This document shows positions 12,595 through 23,785 of a stretch of 64,000 bases of DNA, piece after piece; positions within the stretch are counted from its first letter, which is position 1, and the number at the start of each line of letters is the position of its first letter. The notes under the pieces are model-generated. The model ran no database searches and was not told the origin of the DNA. It saw only the letters and a program-made list of their open reading frames with translations. The position numbers were made by a program, and so were the translations under genes. Source of the stretch: Tetranychus cinnabarinus (taxonomy: Eukaryota; Arthropoda; Arachnida; Trombidiformes; Tetranychidae); NCBI GenBank assembly GCA_022266195.1, contig WHVY01000004.1, forward strand, positions 9,317,501-9,381,500. Reading direction: 5' to 3'.

Positions 12595-13909
12595 TCACCA
12601 GGTTAAAGATTCTGTTGATCGTTGTTCTGACGATCGCTGCATGATTGCTTCTTTTTCACAAAGAACCACGAATTTGCGAAACAAACCAATTGATTGGGCC
12701 AAATCTGTTTTTGCATAACTTTCCTTGTTATCCTTTTCTTCGGGTTGTAATGCGTCGTGAGCATCTATTTGGCTCAACAGTTGATCGATAGTTGGGACTG
12801 TGAATGGGTCGAATTTTTTTATATTTGCAATGTCAACTGGAACACAAACTCGGTGGGTTTTAGGGTGAACGCAAAATGGAGCTTTCAGTAAATGGTTTAT
12901 TCCTCGACTTACATTCACATCAAGTCGTGGGTAGCACAACTGAAGTTTTATTTCGTCAAGGAAATATCTTGCATGAGTTCTTGTATAATTTCTTTCTTTC
13001 ACATGAAGTTCAACCGCTTTCTCCAAGCATTTCCAACGCTCTAGGCCAGTACGATGTGGTGTTTTCAAAACTTTGTTTCTTAAACTTGTTTTAAGTTCAG
13101 GATCTGTGCAAAGATCAACTATTTTTGAAGCACTTTCAACTGTATCGAAAATTTTTTGATCCTTTACCATGAAATCTTCAAATTCCTTCTCAATAATATC
13201 CAGAGCTCGTGTAATACTTGGATGAAGATTTTTGTTGGCAGGCAGAGTAACCCTTTTGCTCTTGAATTCCCCACCTTCAATGAGAGATAAATAATCGACT
13301 ATGGCTGATCTTGCTTCAGTGGTTAATCTTCTAGCTCGCTTGTCACAAATCCAACCATGAATACCTCGACGACCAGAATAAACCCAAAGAATATTTTTGA
13401 AACCAAAATCCTCGATTAGAGCAGCATTCAAAATCTTGGCAGCAATGACTATAAATCTCCAACAATTTTTGCAAATTTCTGGACCTTTACAACAAGTTCT
13501 TATGTCGTCATAATCGTCCATATCAATATCAAAAATCAATTCTCTTTCAAGTGGTATCAAAACATCCATAGTTTTCCGATTATCCCGAGGCTCTTTATTA
13601 AAAACCGCACCAATATCAATTTTAACGGGAAGTTTGGACAGAAGGGCTTTGACCAGTTCAGTATCATCTGGGAAACTTTGATATCTCAAATAGATGTCTC
13701 CAGCCAAAGTGAAGGAAAGTTCACGTCTCTTGAAATAGGTCTCATCAGCTGTGCATGATAAAATACATTAGTAAACAGGTATCATTAGTTCATTACTAAC
13801 ATTTAACAAAATACTTACATTCGCTGTAACTTAACCACCTAACAAAGAGTTTACTTGGGAAAAGTATTTTGTAGTATAAAGGTAACATATCGAGCGCATC
13901 ATTGCCCAT
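12595..13909 (-). CDS. PRIM1: DNA primase small (catalytic) subunit
   Basis: Catalytic subunit of the DNA polymerase alpha-primase complex, which makes RNA primers for replication in the nucleus. Two exons, 13819-13909 and 12595-13748, joined in frame across a 70-base intron, give 414 residues, the usual size for the family. Start ATG 13907-13909 (MGNDALD); exon 1 encodes the LYYKILFP-type N-terminus typical of PRIM1. The catalytic aspartates lie in FDIDMDDYDD (about residues 103-112), followed by the zinc-binding cluster CCKGPEICKNC. SGRRGIHGW carries the active-site histidine, and the late motif DPFTVPT is present. All expected key residues are there and no break is seen. It is transcribed divergently from SIN3, with 313 bases between the two start codons. 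Confidence 0.95.
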
Positions 13910-14222
13910 TATGGATTCAGTGAACAATTAACAGGTCACAAAATGAAAACAAATTGTAGATTATTATGAAGATGATTAAATGCTGGTGTTTGAAACCACT
14001 TGCTTCAACTGTTTACCGCCAAAAGCTATTGATGTAAGATCACATCACCATGGTGATTACTCAAATATTTCATATGTGCTACCATCTGGTGTGATTCTTC
14101 CGCTAAGGCGACATCTTGGGAGAGACATCTTGTTTAATTTTACAGACAACAAAGGTATAGAGTAAATTGATGTTGATGTTTTTTTCAAAATTATTTAAAT
14201 TTAAAAGTGATTTATTAAATTA
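13910..14222. promoter_or_regulatory. Shared divergent promoter region of PRIM1 and SIN3
   Basis: 313 bases between two start codons pointing away from each other, so promoters and 5' UTRs of both genes must lie here or overlap the genes. A 61-codon open frame at 13980-14165 has no recognisable content. A polypyrimidine-AG signal near 14145 could be the acceptor of a 5' UTR intron of SIN3; this is not proven. Confidence 0.6.
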
Positions 14223-17200
14223 ATGCGAGTTCGGGATATGAATTCCAACCGACCGTCTATTGGATCTTGGATTGGTAATCCAATACAAAATCCTAATTTA
14301 CTTCAAGTACCATTACCTGGTCCAATACAAGCGCCAGTTCAAGCTCCATTGTCGGGTCAATTAACTGATCCTGGTTCCCATACAACCGTGCTTACTGGTC
14401 CTAATCGTAATCCTGGAGCTCTTCATATACAAACTATCCCAGCTAGATCATCAGGTCAGTCTCTGACAGTTACCCCAACTGATCTAAATGCTCCATTGAG
14501 ACCCAACATTGAAATCATTCAAGAGCCAATAAAGACAACCTTAACAGTTCACACCGCACCAGCCCATGGACATCAAGTACATATTTCATCAACACCTCAA
14601 CCCCATCATAATAGCTCTTCAATATCAGCTAATCCCCAATCAGTAGCTGTTGCCAGTGCTGTAGCCACAAGTATTGGAATTGGAGGTGCTGCATCTACTG
14701 CTGGTGTAAGTGGTGATGCTAGCAATAGGACAACCACTGTTTCCGCAACGAGCCACCAATCTCAACAACAGTTTCAAAGGTTAAAAGTAGAAGATGCTCT
14801 ATCTTATTTGGATCAAGTTAAATTTAAATTCAATAACCAACCTCAAGTTTACAATGATTTTCTGGATATAATGAAAGAATTTAAATCACAAAGTATAGAT
14901 ACCCCTGGAGTTATTCAACGAGTATCTCATCTGTTTCAGGGTCACAACGAACTTATTGTCGGTTTCAACACTTTTCTACCACCTGGTTACAAAATTGAAA
15001 TGCAGTCAAATGATCAAGTTAATGTTAGCATGCCATCCAGCACCAGCATCCTCATCATTCATAATTCAACTTCTAACTCAGTCACCACTAACCCTCAAAT
15101 GTTGCATCTTCCCAGTTCTACACCCTCTCAAAATTCAGTCCAAGCTTCTCCACACCATCCTGGTGTTCATCTGACCACCACCAATAATTTACCTGGTCAA
15201 ATGAATAAAACCATCTACTCTTCTCCATCCTCTTCAACAAACTATCAACACAATCCAAATATCTCTATTTCATCCAGATCTGTTTCGTCTGATTCTCATA
15301 ATACAACTCTCTCTCACTCATCTGTGGCATCACAACTAACCAACGTTCCGGCTACTCCACCTATTGCTCCAAGTTCGCGAACAGTATCAATGCCAGTTAA
15401 TGTACCACCATCTGCAAGTATAGTAGGGTCTATGGGAACTGGTCCTGGTCCAGGTATCTCAGGAAGTGGTGGTGGTGGTGGGGGTAATAACAATAGTTCT
15501 AATCTGAGTTCTTCGTGTGCCCCTGGCACAGGTGGAGATGCCAATTCTAGTAGTGCTCAACCTGTAGAGTTTAATCATGCTATAAATTACGTGAACAAGA
15601 TAAAGAATCGTTTCCAGGGTCAACCAGAAGTTTACAAACAATTTTTGGAGATCTTACATGCCTATCAAAAAGAGCAAAAGTGTCTAAAAGAAGGAATCAA
15701 ACCCGATTCGAAACCTCTCAATGAAAGTCAAGTTTATGCACAAGTTGCTAAACTTTTTCAAAATCAAGAAGATCTTCTTCAAGAGTTTGGCCAATTTTTA
15801 CCTGATGCCAATGCTGCTGCTGTAAGCTCAAGTAACTCTGTTTTTCCTGGTGTCTCCCAAGGTGTTAGTTCTGGCTTGCATCATAACTCATCAGCTGGTT
15901 CTGCCATATCTACAGCCATCTCTGCAGCTCATCATGTTGACAATCTCGCTGCCGCTCACCGTGCAGCTACTAATGATCACGGTGCTATTGTGAAGAAACC
16001 TTTGGCTCGACCCGGTGGAACTGTTCTTGGATCCAATATCACTACATCTATGGGTATTCAAATAAGGAGACAGCAGGCGAGTGTACAATCTATGAATAAG
16101 CCCAAGATGACCTCCTTACGAGATGTCAGCTTAGCCGAAGCTGGAAAATATGGTAGCCTAAATGAATATGCATATTTTGATAAGGTCCGTAAAGCTCTGA
16201 GAAGTCAAGAAGTGTATGAAAACTTTTTACGTTGCTTGTTTCTCTATAATCATGAAATTGTATCTCGTAATGAGCTCGTTTTGTTGGTCACACCGTTTTT
16301 GGGCAAATTTCCTGAATTATTGAAATATTTCAAAGATTTTCTGGGCTACAAAGATGGTAATTCCAATGCAAACAGCTATTCCAACTTTTCTATGTCTTCT
16401 ACAAATAACAATAATATGTTTATGGAAGGATTGTCGCAGCGAGTGGTTGGTATCAGAGAAAGAGATAGAGAAAGATTGAATCAAGAAGGGTCAGGTATGG
16501 AAATTGATTACGCTACCTGCAAAAGATATGGTGCATCATATCGAGCATTACCCAAAAACTATATTCAACCCGAGTGTTCTGGTAGAACACCATTGTGTAA
16601 AGAAGTTTTAAATGATACTTGGGTATCATTTCCCTCTTGGTCTGAAGATTCTACTTTTGTTACTTCTAAGAAAACTCAATATGAAGAATTTATTTATCGT
16701 TGTGAAGATGAACGTTTTGAGTTGGATGTTGTTATTGAAACTAATTTGTCGACGATCCGAGTATTGGAAGCTGTTCAAAAAAGGTTAAGTCGCATGACGC
16801 CTGATGAAAGAAATAAATTCAAGTTAGACGATTGTCTTGGTGGTACTTCGGCCATTATTCATCAACGTTCCATTCGAAGGATTTATGGAGATAAAGCTCC
16901 TGAAATTATTGAAGGACTGAAAAAGAACCCGAATATAGCTTTACCTCTCGTTTTGAGGCGATTAAAAAACAAAGAAGAAGAATGGAAAGAAGCTCAGAAA
17001 CAATTTAACAAGATTTGGCGCGAGCAAAGTGAAAAATATTACCTAAAATCTCTGGATCATCAAGGTATTTCATTTAAGCAGAATGACATCAAATATTTGC
17101 GTTCCAAAAGTTTGTTAAACGAGATTGAGACTTTTTATGAGGAAAGGCATGAACAAAATGAGGAAAACATTGCTGCTGCTGGAGAAGGAACTGGCAATAA

Positions 17201-19424
17201 CAATAATAATGGTCAGAATATTGCTTCTGGACCTCATATGACATTAACTTACAAAAACAAAGCCATGATTGAAGAAGCATGTAATCTAATTATCCACCAC
17301 GTGAAAAGACAAACCTCCATTCACAAAGAAGATAAGCAAAAAATAAAGCAGCTATTGAAGCATTTTATACCTGATCTTTTTGCCACCCAAAGAGGAGATT
17401 TAAGTGATGATGAATTGGAAGACTTTGAGATGGACAAAAAGATTGACACTTTTAATGATAATCGACCCAATAAGGATAACACGAGTACCATTTGTATACC
17501 AGTTAATCTTCCCACTGTTAAAGATTGTAAAACTAAATGTGATGGAGATGTTACCATTGTTACCTCAGTGAATCCGTTGACTACCGAGAGTGGACAGTGT
17601 GTTAATGGTAATAACTCTAGTGGTGGTCAAGCTAAAAACGTAAATCCTATGTTGAATAACGATCCCGATGATAGTTATGCATTATTCTTTGTCAATAGCT
17701 ATTGGTATCTATTTTTCCGACTTCATTTTATTTTATGCGATCGATTGGCTCAAATGCATGAAAGAGCCATGATTTTGATTGCAGAAGAAGAAAAAGAAAA
17801 AACTCTGAGAAAAGAATCAACTGCTGCAGCTCTCAGATTGAAACCTAAAAGTAAGTAATAATGTTGATAACAAATTCACAGCTCATCAACTCTTCAACTT
17901 CACGTTTTAGTCCTTTTACGCGGGAGAGAAACAAGTGAGGTTGAATGCTGCTGATGTGTTGCTTTTATTGTTGTTTGATTCTTTAATAATTCAGAAATGA
18001 TAATATTTATCAGTTTTCCTCACAGATGATTACGAGGTAGAGGAGTATTTCCCTGCTCTCATTGATATGGTGAAACAAGTTTTGGATGGTAATTTGGATT
18101 TTAATCAATTCGAAGATCAACTAAGAGAAATGTTTGGAATTCATGCCTACATAGCTTTCACTTTAGATAAAGTTGTACAAAATATAGTTAGGCAGTTACA
18201 ACATATTGTTGGTGATGAAGCATGTATTCAGTGTACCGAAATGTTCGTCGAGGAAAGCAAAAATGGTGCCACCGGTGGACCCTGTGCATCTCATCATTTA
18301 CGTGCTAATGCAGAAGCATTGTATCAAAAGAAGGCTGAACAACTTGTTGGTGAAGAAAACTGTTACAAAATAATTATCTATAAAGGTGAAGGTAAAGTTA
18401 CAATTGAGTTAATTGTAACAGATTCAGTTGAAAGCGAAGATGGCGGTGAGGTTGAAAAGTGGTCGGAATATGTTGAAAAATATGTTAAAGAAGTAGAAAA
18501 TGAAATAAGCGATGAGCTTAAAGAAAGGTTATCCCGTAAACCTGTTTTTTTACCCCGAAATATCCGCATGTGGAGGTACAAGGCTAAAGAGAAAGAAGAA
18601 AGAGCTAATGAATTAAAAGGAGATTTGAACAGTGGTCTTCAAGTTGTCGATGATACTCAATGTAAATTTAATGTAAACTCATATAAAATGGTTTTTGTTG
18701 TACAAAGTGAAAGTTATCTGTGCAAAAGAAATGCATTAACGAAAGCTCGTAAGGTAAACAAATCAACTTTTCTTGTCTTATAATAATTTCCGCTCATTTA
18801 AATTGCAAAACATCTGATAACATTTAATTTTTTTTTCTTGAATCTTTTTAGACACATGAAAAAGTTTCGAGAAGACTTCATGCCAAGTTTAATCAATTTC
18901 ATCAAAATTGGGTTGAAAAAGAAGTCACCAATGAACAACGAGACGAATGTGAAGACTGGTTAATGGGCCATATCTATGATGATGAAGATGAAGATGTAAT
19001 TATGAAAAGTGATGGAATCGAAGAGACTCCAGTCGAAGAAAGTCCGATTGAAAATAAAACAAAATTAGATAGTTTAGATTCATTAGCTACGGGTACAACA
19101 ACAACATCAACTACAACGATTAAGCAAACTTCATCTTTGGCCACTATTGTTACACCAATAGTATTAGAAGGTACAGCAATAAAAATTACAACAACAACTT
19201 TAACAACACCAGTAACAACATCAACAATATCAACGTTGCCACCTTTACCAACAATAACAACAACCACAACAGCAAAGTTATCAACGGCTGTACTTCCACC
19301 GCCATCGATGTCACCAAAACCGGTCAATGAACCATTTAAGAGAAAAACTCGGCGCTTACTGTTCGATAATCCAAATAACAGACCTTACAGACCCTTTTGT
19401 AAATATTCAACTCAATGTAAATAG
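14223..19424 (+). CDS. Sin3: SIN3 transcriptional co-repressor scaffold
   Basis: Scaffold of the SIN3-HDAC complex, which recruits class I histone deacetylases to repressors in the nucleus. Three exons, 14223-17850, 18026-18753 and 18852-19424, join in frame to 1642 residues (an in-frame ATG at 14238 is an alternative start). A long Ser/Pro/Asn/Gly-rich N-terminus is followed by PAH1 (about 186-258), PAH2 (about 448-529), PAH3 (about 636-711) and the HDAC-interaction domain (about 760-860, with YRALPKNYIQPECSGR). The conserved C-terminal SIN3 region spans exons 1-3 (FFVNSYWYLFFRLH, then YKMVFVVQSESYLCKR). The protein ends in a Thr/Ser-rich low-complexity tail and a basic patch. A glycine run occurs near 15466. 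No lesion is seen. Three exons are few for SIN3, consistent with a compact genome. Confidence 0.95.
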
Positions 19425-19535
19425 ATAAGGCTAACACGAAACATCCATATAAACATGCACAGTAACATCTCTCACCTTCTGAAATACAGATCAAAGCAAC
19501 TTGATCTTTATTCAAAAGATTTTTTTGTCTTGAAA

Positions 19536-19541
19536 AATAAA
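19536..19541 (+). terminator. Candidate polyadenylation signal of SIN3
   Basis: AATAAA about 110 bases past the SIN3 stop codon. The interval 19425-19772 otherwise shows only AT-rich 3' UTR-like sequence. Confidence 0.45.
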
Positions 19542-19772
19542 TCATTTTTGTTCAAAACAATTTATATTTATCCTCTCTTTATTGCTCGCGTTCATTTTGT
19601 CCACCTTCAATCCTCCTGAATCCCAACCCTTTATTGTATCAGAGCTCTGTGTTTCTTCACAATTTTTTCGCGTTTATTATTCCTCAAAAATTTGAAAAAA
19701 ATTAAAACACAAATTAAATCATTTCAATATTTTTATTTTGAAAATAAATGGCACTTACAATAAGTTTGCCAT

Positions 19773-20051
19773 TTAATGGCCATTAGGTAAATCTCGCGGC
19801 TCACCACTGCTTATAATATAGGCATTGCGCCCTTCGTCCTTTTGGACAATATAAATTTGAGAATTGATGGCATCCAGCCATTGGCGGATGTAGGCAAAGG
19901 GCCTGGGGATCGACTCTTCCCCTCGGTGGTCGATAATTATCCGATCTGTTAATAACGGCGCGTCAAACAGCGTGCCGAGGTCCGCGAGGAATTGTTGGCC
20001 GTCATTGACCGGCAAATTTCGCACAATATCACCAAGAAAATCGAAATTCAT
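19773..20051 (-). CDS. Family Y small protein, only intact copy (unrecognised)
   Basis: Intact 92-codon frame from ATG 20049-20051, beginning MNFDFLGD and ending DLPNGH. I do not recognise the family. It has no signal peptide, membrane segment or cysteines, and is acidic with a predicted mixed alpha/beta look (DRIIIDHRGEE, SQIYIVQKDEGRNAYIIS). It is close to half GC, clearly richer than the surrounding AT-rich DNA, which hints at foreign origin or unusual selection. Broken copies lie at 25362-25638, 25936-26198, 26496-26758 and 31482-31793, and a divergent C-terminal remnant at 27058-27168. This copy is the only one with a full open frame in the window. It may be a real gene, the coding part of a mobile element, or an exon of something larger. 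Confidence 0.5.
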   Translation of the reverse strand: MNFDFLGDIVRNLPVNDGQQFLADLGTLFDAPLLTDRIIIDHRGEESIPRPFAYIRQWLDAINSQIYIVQKDEGRNAYIISSGEPRDLPNGH

Positions 20052-20257
20052 TATAATTTTAATAAAAAATCAAACTAATTTACTTTTAATAAAAAACACA
20101 AAATAGCTTGAGGGTGAAATTGATGGTCAAGAGATAAATGAAAAAGACATCAACATGTGAGTCATTGCTAATGACAACAATTTGCGCCTTTGCACCCTAA
20201 TATTAGGCGTACAATTTAAATAAACTTTACCAAACTTGACCAAACTGCCACGGGAAC

Positions 20258-20345
20258 GTATTTTCTGATATTCGATTTCATGTTACCGATTTTCACCGAA
20301 TTCCTGCACAAAAAGTCAACTCTATGATGCCGACAATGATTTATT
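20258..20345 (+). pseudogene. 3' fragment of the C2H2 zinc-finger gene
   Basis: Inverted copy of the end of the gene at 36122-38411, covering the codons for VFSDIRFHVTDFHR through the stop region. Only the last incomplete finger is present, with no upstream exons, so it cannot make the protein. A short insertion follows the coding end. It marks the outer edge of the left duplication arm. Confidence 0.8.
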
Positions 20346-20825
20346 TCTTAAGATTTATTTCTGAAGACATGGAAAATGAAGATTGAACACGAAGACAACA
20401 CTTCAGCTATAATTTTACATTGTATTCCGAGTTGGGATTGTCTTATTCAAATTGATTATCCAACTGTAAGGTGCTTCAATTTGATCATCTTATTCCTGAA
20501 TTTGACTACCTGACTGTACAAAAAATTTTAATTTTTAAAAGTATAATTGAGATCATTTAGGTTTTGAAATGACATGGTTGAGGAGGTTGAATGAAATCCA
20601 AAACAATTTAAAGTACAACAATTGAAAAAAAAGTTAAATAAAAAAGTTGAATAAATCAAAGAAAAGATACAAATTTTATTAGAAATTTCGGCCAACAAGA
20701 ACATAATTAATGACTGGCCAGCATTTGCTGTACGGCATATCTCTGAATCTTGCATATTAGCTGCGGCATACAATAATTTACATATAAGACGATTATACCC
20801 ATTGCGATTGCGGTAACTTGTCCAT
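20346..20825. other. Non-coding duplicated spacer
   Basis: Reverse complement of the spacer between SCOC copy 2 and the zinc-finger gene in the right arm (about 35598-36121), with insertions and substitutions. No gene is seen. Confidence 0.65.
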
Positions 20826-21343
20826 TTATCTTTTTCCTTTTTTCTTGGAAACTTTTGGTGATGTCGATTGGAAAAACTTCGATGTAGACATTAAATTTTC
20901 TATATATTGACTGCGACTTGATTCTCAGATTCTAATTTAAGATTTTCCTCTTTAACACTACCAACTCGTAATGATAGATCTAGAAGAAGCAGAAAATAAT
21001 GTTATAATAATGAGATTCAACATATTTGAACATATTATAAATTTGAGCACAGAATATAGAAATCAAATTTTAAATCAAATTATTTACCATCTAAAGTGTT
21101 TTGTAGCTCCAATACTTGCTGAATTAATCTTTCTCTTTCCTCAATCTCTTCCTTATTCATTTCTGGATCAAAGGCTGAAAATTAAAGTCAAGAAAGAAAA
21201 GGATTATAAGCAACAACAAAGTGTATCTATAGTATATTTATAATTTGTAAATTATAGCACAAAATGTAACAATGAATTAAGAGAATGAATGAAATAATAA
21301 TTGCATAAACTTACAGTTAATATCAGTTTGCTGATCATTAGAG
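20826..21343 (-). pseudogene. SCOC pseudogene (inverted copy of SCOC copy 2)
   Basis: Exon 3 (20826-20979), exon 2 (21088-21174) and the last 27 or so bases of exon 1 (to 21343) match the intact gene at 34900-35597. Exon 3 is 154 bases rather than 155 because one base is missing near 20910-20918, shifting the frame inside the coiled coil. Most of exon 1, including the start codon, is gone, replaced directly by the PAQR pseudogene. It cannot make SCOC. Confidence 0.85.
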
Positions 21344-21349
21344 CAATAA

Positions 21350-21988
21350 CCATGGACAATAGATGCAATAACCACAATAACATGAAATATTTGATGACTA
21401 TGGCCAATTATGTCAACTTTTCCGGGCCATAATCGTTCGGTAAGTCGAGTTGTATAGATGAATCCACCAGTCATATAGATGATAGTAGTGTAGATCACGC
21501 TACTGATTATTTTAGTTGTTTGCCGTGATTTACAAGATTTTTGAAACAACAAAATGGCTGGAATTGTTAATGAAAGCCCAAAGATAACATAAATACCTAG
21601 AAAAATTGATTAAGAATCTTAATTAATAAACTGCAGTAAGGATAGAGTATTGACATTACAAACCTGCTCTATGACCACGACTTTCTCTTGCGTTGAAATG
21701 ATCAAGCTGAGTCAAAATCCCAACCAATAAGCCACCAAAACAGATAGCATAAAGATAAACACAGTTTTGAGATGTTTCTCCGTGAAAAGCATAATAGAGC
21801 CAGGTCATAAAAGAACCAGTGATAAAAATCGTTATTCCAATATAATCAACCCTAAGTGGAAAATGTGCAAGAGGATTTATCTTATTTCCATTCAGAAAGA
21901 TGTCTACTTACTTCACGAGAATATCACGAACATAATGAGAGTAACAACAAAACAGGTGATAAATAGCGCTACATATGAAGGCAATAGT
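21350..21988 (-). pseudogene. PAQR receptor pseudogene, both ends missing
   Basis: Inverted copy of the gene at 33299-34277. It starts inside exon 1 (after the codons for AFICSAIYH) and stops inside exon 3 (IVVIASIVH), so the start codon, the N-terminal half of exon 1 and the C-terminus are absent. Introns and splice sites in the retained part are still very similar to the intact copy, which implies a recent duplication followed by deletions. Confidence 0.85.
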
Positions 21989-22012
21989 AATGAGATTCAA
22001 CATCTTTGAACA

Positions 22013-22302
22013 TAAAGTGTTTTGTAGCTCCAATACTTGCTGAATTAATCTTTATCTTTCCTCAATCTCTTCCTTATTCATTTCTGGATCAAAGGCTGAA
22101 AATTAAAATTAGAAAAGAAAGGATTATAAACTACAACAAATAGATAGATACAATTGATAATAAAAATCTTAAGGGTATCTATAGTATTTTTAAAATTTTT
22201 GAATGATAGTAAAAATATACGTAAATACTTACAATTAATATCAGTTTGTTGATCATTAGAGCCTAATGAATCGACTGCCAAACCTTTGAATGATGTTTCC
22301 AT
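22013..22302 (-). pseudogene. SCOC pseudogene (inverted copy of SCOC copy 1)
   Basis: Start codon at 22300-22302 and METSFKGLA are kept, but 38 codons of the acidic N-terminal region are deleted in frame, joining GLA to VDSLGSNDQQ. Exon 2 (22013-22097) follows without its splice donor, and exon 3 with the coiled coil is absent. It is therefore truncated, although its promoter next to ORC2 is intact and it may still be transcribed. Confidence 0.8.
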
Positions 22303-22651
22303 TGATGATTCAACAATACTTCCGATTAAGCGGATAAATACTAATTTGGCATTCCTGGGAAATTTTATCTAATATTGAAGAAAATTGGTTTCTGGATTCA
22401 ATTTGCAAAGTAAACAAATTTGCACAATGTTGTTGAAAAAGATTGCTAGATCCATTCATTCAAAACAGAAAATGTAAGATGTATTTCATCGATAGATGGT
22501 GCTGCAGAGTCTCAATGAGCTTCATTCAAAGAGCTTCTCTTTGGCTTCACTTTTGAGGATTTTTAAGTTTAAGATTTGAGCCCAGTTTATTGTGGTTCTG
22601 TAAACATTTCAGTTTTATTTTTAAGTTTAAATTGTTTTTAAATTTGTGAAT
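22303..22651. promoter_or_regulatory. Divergent promoter of ORC2 and the SCOC remnant
   Basis: 349 bases between opposite start codons. A homologous interval is present at 32168-32515 in the right arm, including a stretch near 22500 that matches around 32310. Since ORC2 is complete only here, this copy is probably the working ORC2 promoter. Confidence 0.6.
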
Positions 22652-23785
22652 ATGGCGTTTAAAGGAGGAGATGAATCAACTGCTGCTAACTATTTTCTGG
22701 CCAACTCAACTAAACCAAGTAAATATGAAGACACCTTACCTGACTTTGACCCTGATGAGTCTGATGGTTGCAAAAACAAATATGAAAATCATGTTAAAGA
22801 AAAACTTCAACTCCTGAACTTGTACAAAGAAAATTTGTGTCCAAAAATTCATGCCCTGTTAATTAACAATTACAACGTGATTCTGTATGGTGTTGGCTCA
22901 AAAAGGGGCATAATTGAAGAATTTATTACGAGTTATTTAAATCAAAATATTGTCATTGTTTTTTATGGATATAAAGACGATGTTAATCCACGCAAAATAC
23001 TCTCTGCCTTCCGAGAAGCCTTAAACTGTGATAAAATGGACGAAGATGTGATCATGAAAAAGATTGACAAATTAAAGGAACCCATTTTCCTGGTTATTCA
23101 TTCATTTGACCGCCTATGTATCAAGCACAATAAGATTAAACCATTGGTGAACAAAATTTTGAATAGATCCTCCCAAATTCATCTCTTAACTTCTGTGGAT
23201 CATTTAAACTCACCATTGCTGTTTACTTGTTCTGAGACTGTTACACTAAATTTGGTTTGGCTAAACTGTCCAACATTTCAAGATTATAACATTGAAAAAA
23301 GCTTTGCTCAATTAAGTACCAGTAGAACATCTGGTTCCAGCAAACATCGATCTGCTGCTACTACTATTATGGCGATTTCAAATGTATACGACAATTTACC
23401 TGATAATTCTCGAAAAATTTTCCTGCTAATTTTAAATTACTATTCAACACAATTGAGCAATGGTGAATTAAGAAAATCTTCTAAACGAGCCAATAAAGGT
23501 AAAAATGACGATACTGAAACCGAGAGTGATGAAGAAGCTGATGAAGGAGACAAGTTGGATAACTCTGGGAAAAAAGGATTCGAAGGCTACTCATTCAATA
23601 AACTCTACCTTGACTGTATGGATGCTTTTTATGTAAATTCAGAAGGAACTTTGAGATCTCAACTCGTTGAATTCATTGATCATAAATTGATTAGATGTAA
23701 GTCAGGAACTGACGGCTCTGAGTATGTTGAGTTATTAATTCAACCAAAGTTGATACCAAAGCTAATCCAAGAGTTGGAAGTTTAA
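22652..23785 (+). CDS. ORC2: Origin recognition complex subunit 2
   Basis: ORC2 is a subunit of the six-protein complex that marks replication origins and loads MCM helicase in the nucleus. Single exon, 377 residues, start ATG 22652 (an upstream in-frame GTG is not used). The family hallmarks are in order: YGVGSKR (79-85) at the start of the AAA+-like domain, FLVIHSFDR (146-154), SVDHLNSPLLF (181-191), and a C-terminal winged-helix region with AFYVNSEGTLRSQLVEFIDH and KLIRCKSGTDG. The disordered N-terminus is short compared with vertebrate ORC2 (over 550 residues); this is probably lineage-specific. An acidic, serine-rich insert lies near residues 275-310. This is the only full copy in the window; residues 1-124 are duplicated at 31797-32167. 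Confidence 0.93.
   Translation: MAFKGGDESTAANYFLANSTKPSKYEDTLPDFDPDESDGCKNKYENHVKEKLQLLNLYKENLCPKIHALLINNYNVILYGVGSKRGIIEEFITSYLNQNIVIVFYGYKDDVNPRKILSAFREALNCDKMDEDVIMKKIDKLKEPIFLVIHSFDRLCIKHNKIKPLVNKILNRSSQIHLLTSVDHLNSPLLFTCSETVTLNLVWLNCPTFQDYNIEKSFAQLSTSRTSGSSKHRSAATTIMAISNVYDNLPDNSRKIFLLILNYYSTQLSNGELRKSSKRANKGKNDDTETESDEEADEGDKLDNSGKKGFEGYSFNKLYLDCMDAFYVNSEGTLRSQLVEFIDHKLIRCKSGTDGSEYVELLIQPKLIPKLIQELEV

Larger units (their letters stand above)
20258..23036. repeat. Left arm of a large inverted duplication
   Basis: Reading this arm in reverse complement reproduces the order of the right arm at 31797-36225: start of ORC2, SCOC copy 1, PAQR, SCOC copy 2, then the end of the C2H2 zinc-finger gene. 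The left arm is shorter because it lacks about 850 bases between PAQR and SCOC copy 2, about 600 bases between SCOC copy 1 and PAQR, and 114 bases inside the first SCOC exon. Homology at the inner end stops within ORC2 at codons for REAL (left) versus REAF (right). Confidence 0.85.

Noticed and set aside
13980..14165. 61-codon frame between PRIM1 and SIN3 as an upstream protein
   Set aside because: It lies in the shared promoter/5' UTR interval and has no recognisable content; more likely leader sequence.
18974..19327. 117-codon minus-strand frame opposite SIN3
   Set aside because: It is the antisense of the Thr/Ser-rich SIN3 tail; the valine-rich composition is simply the complement of ACA/ACC codons.
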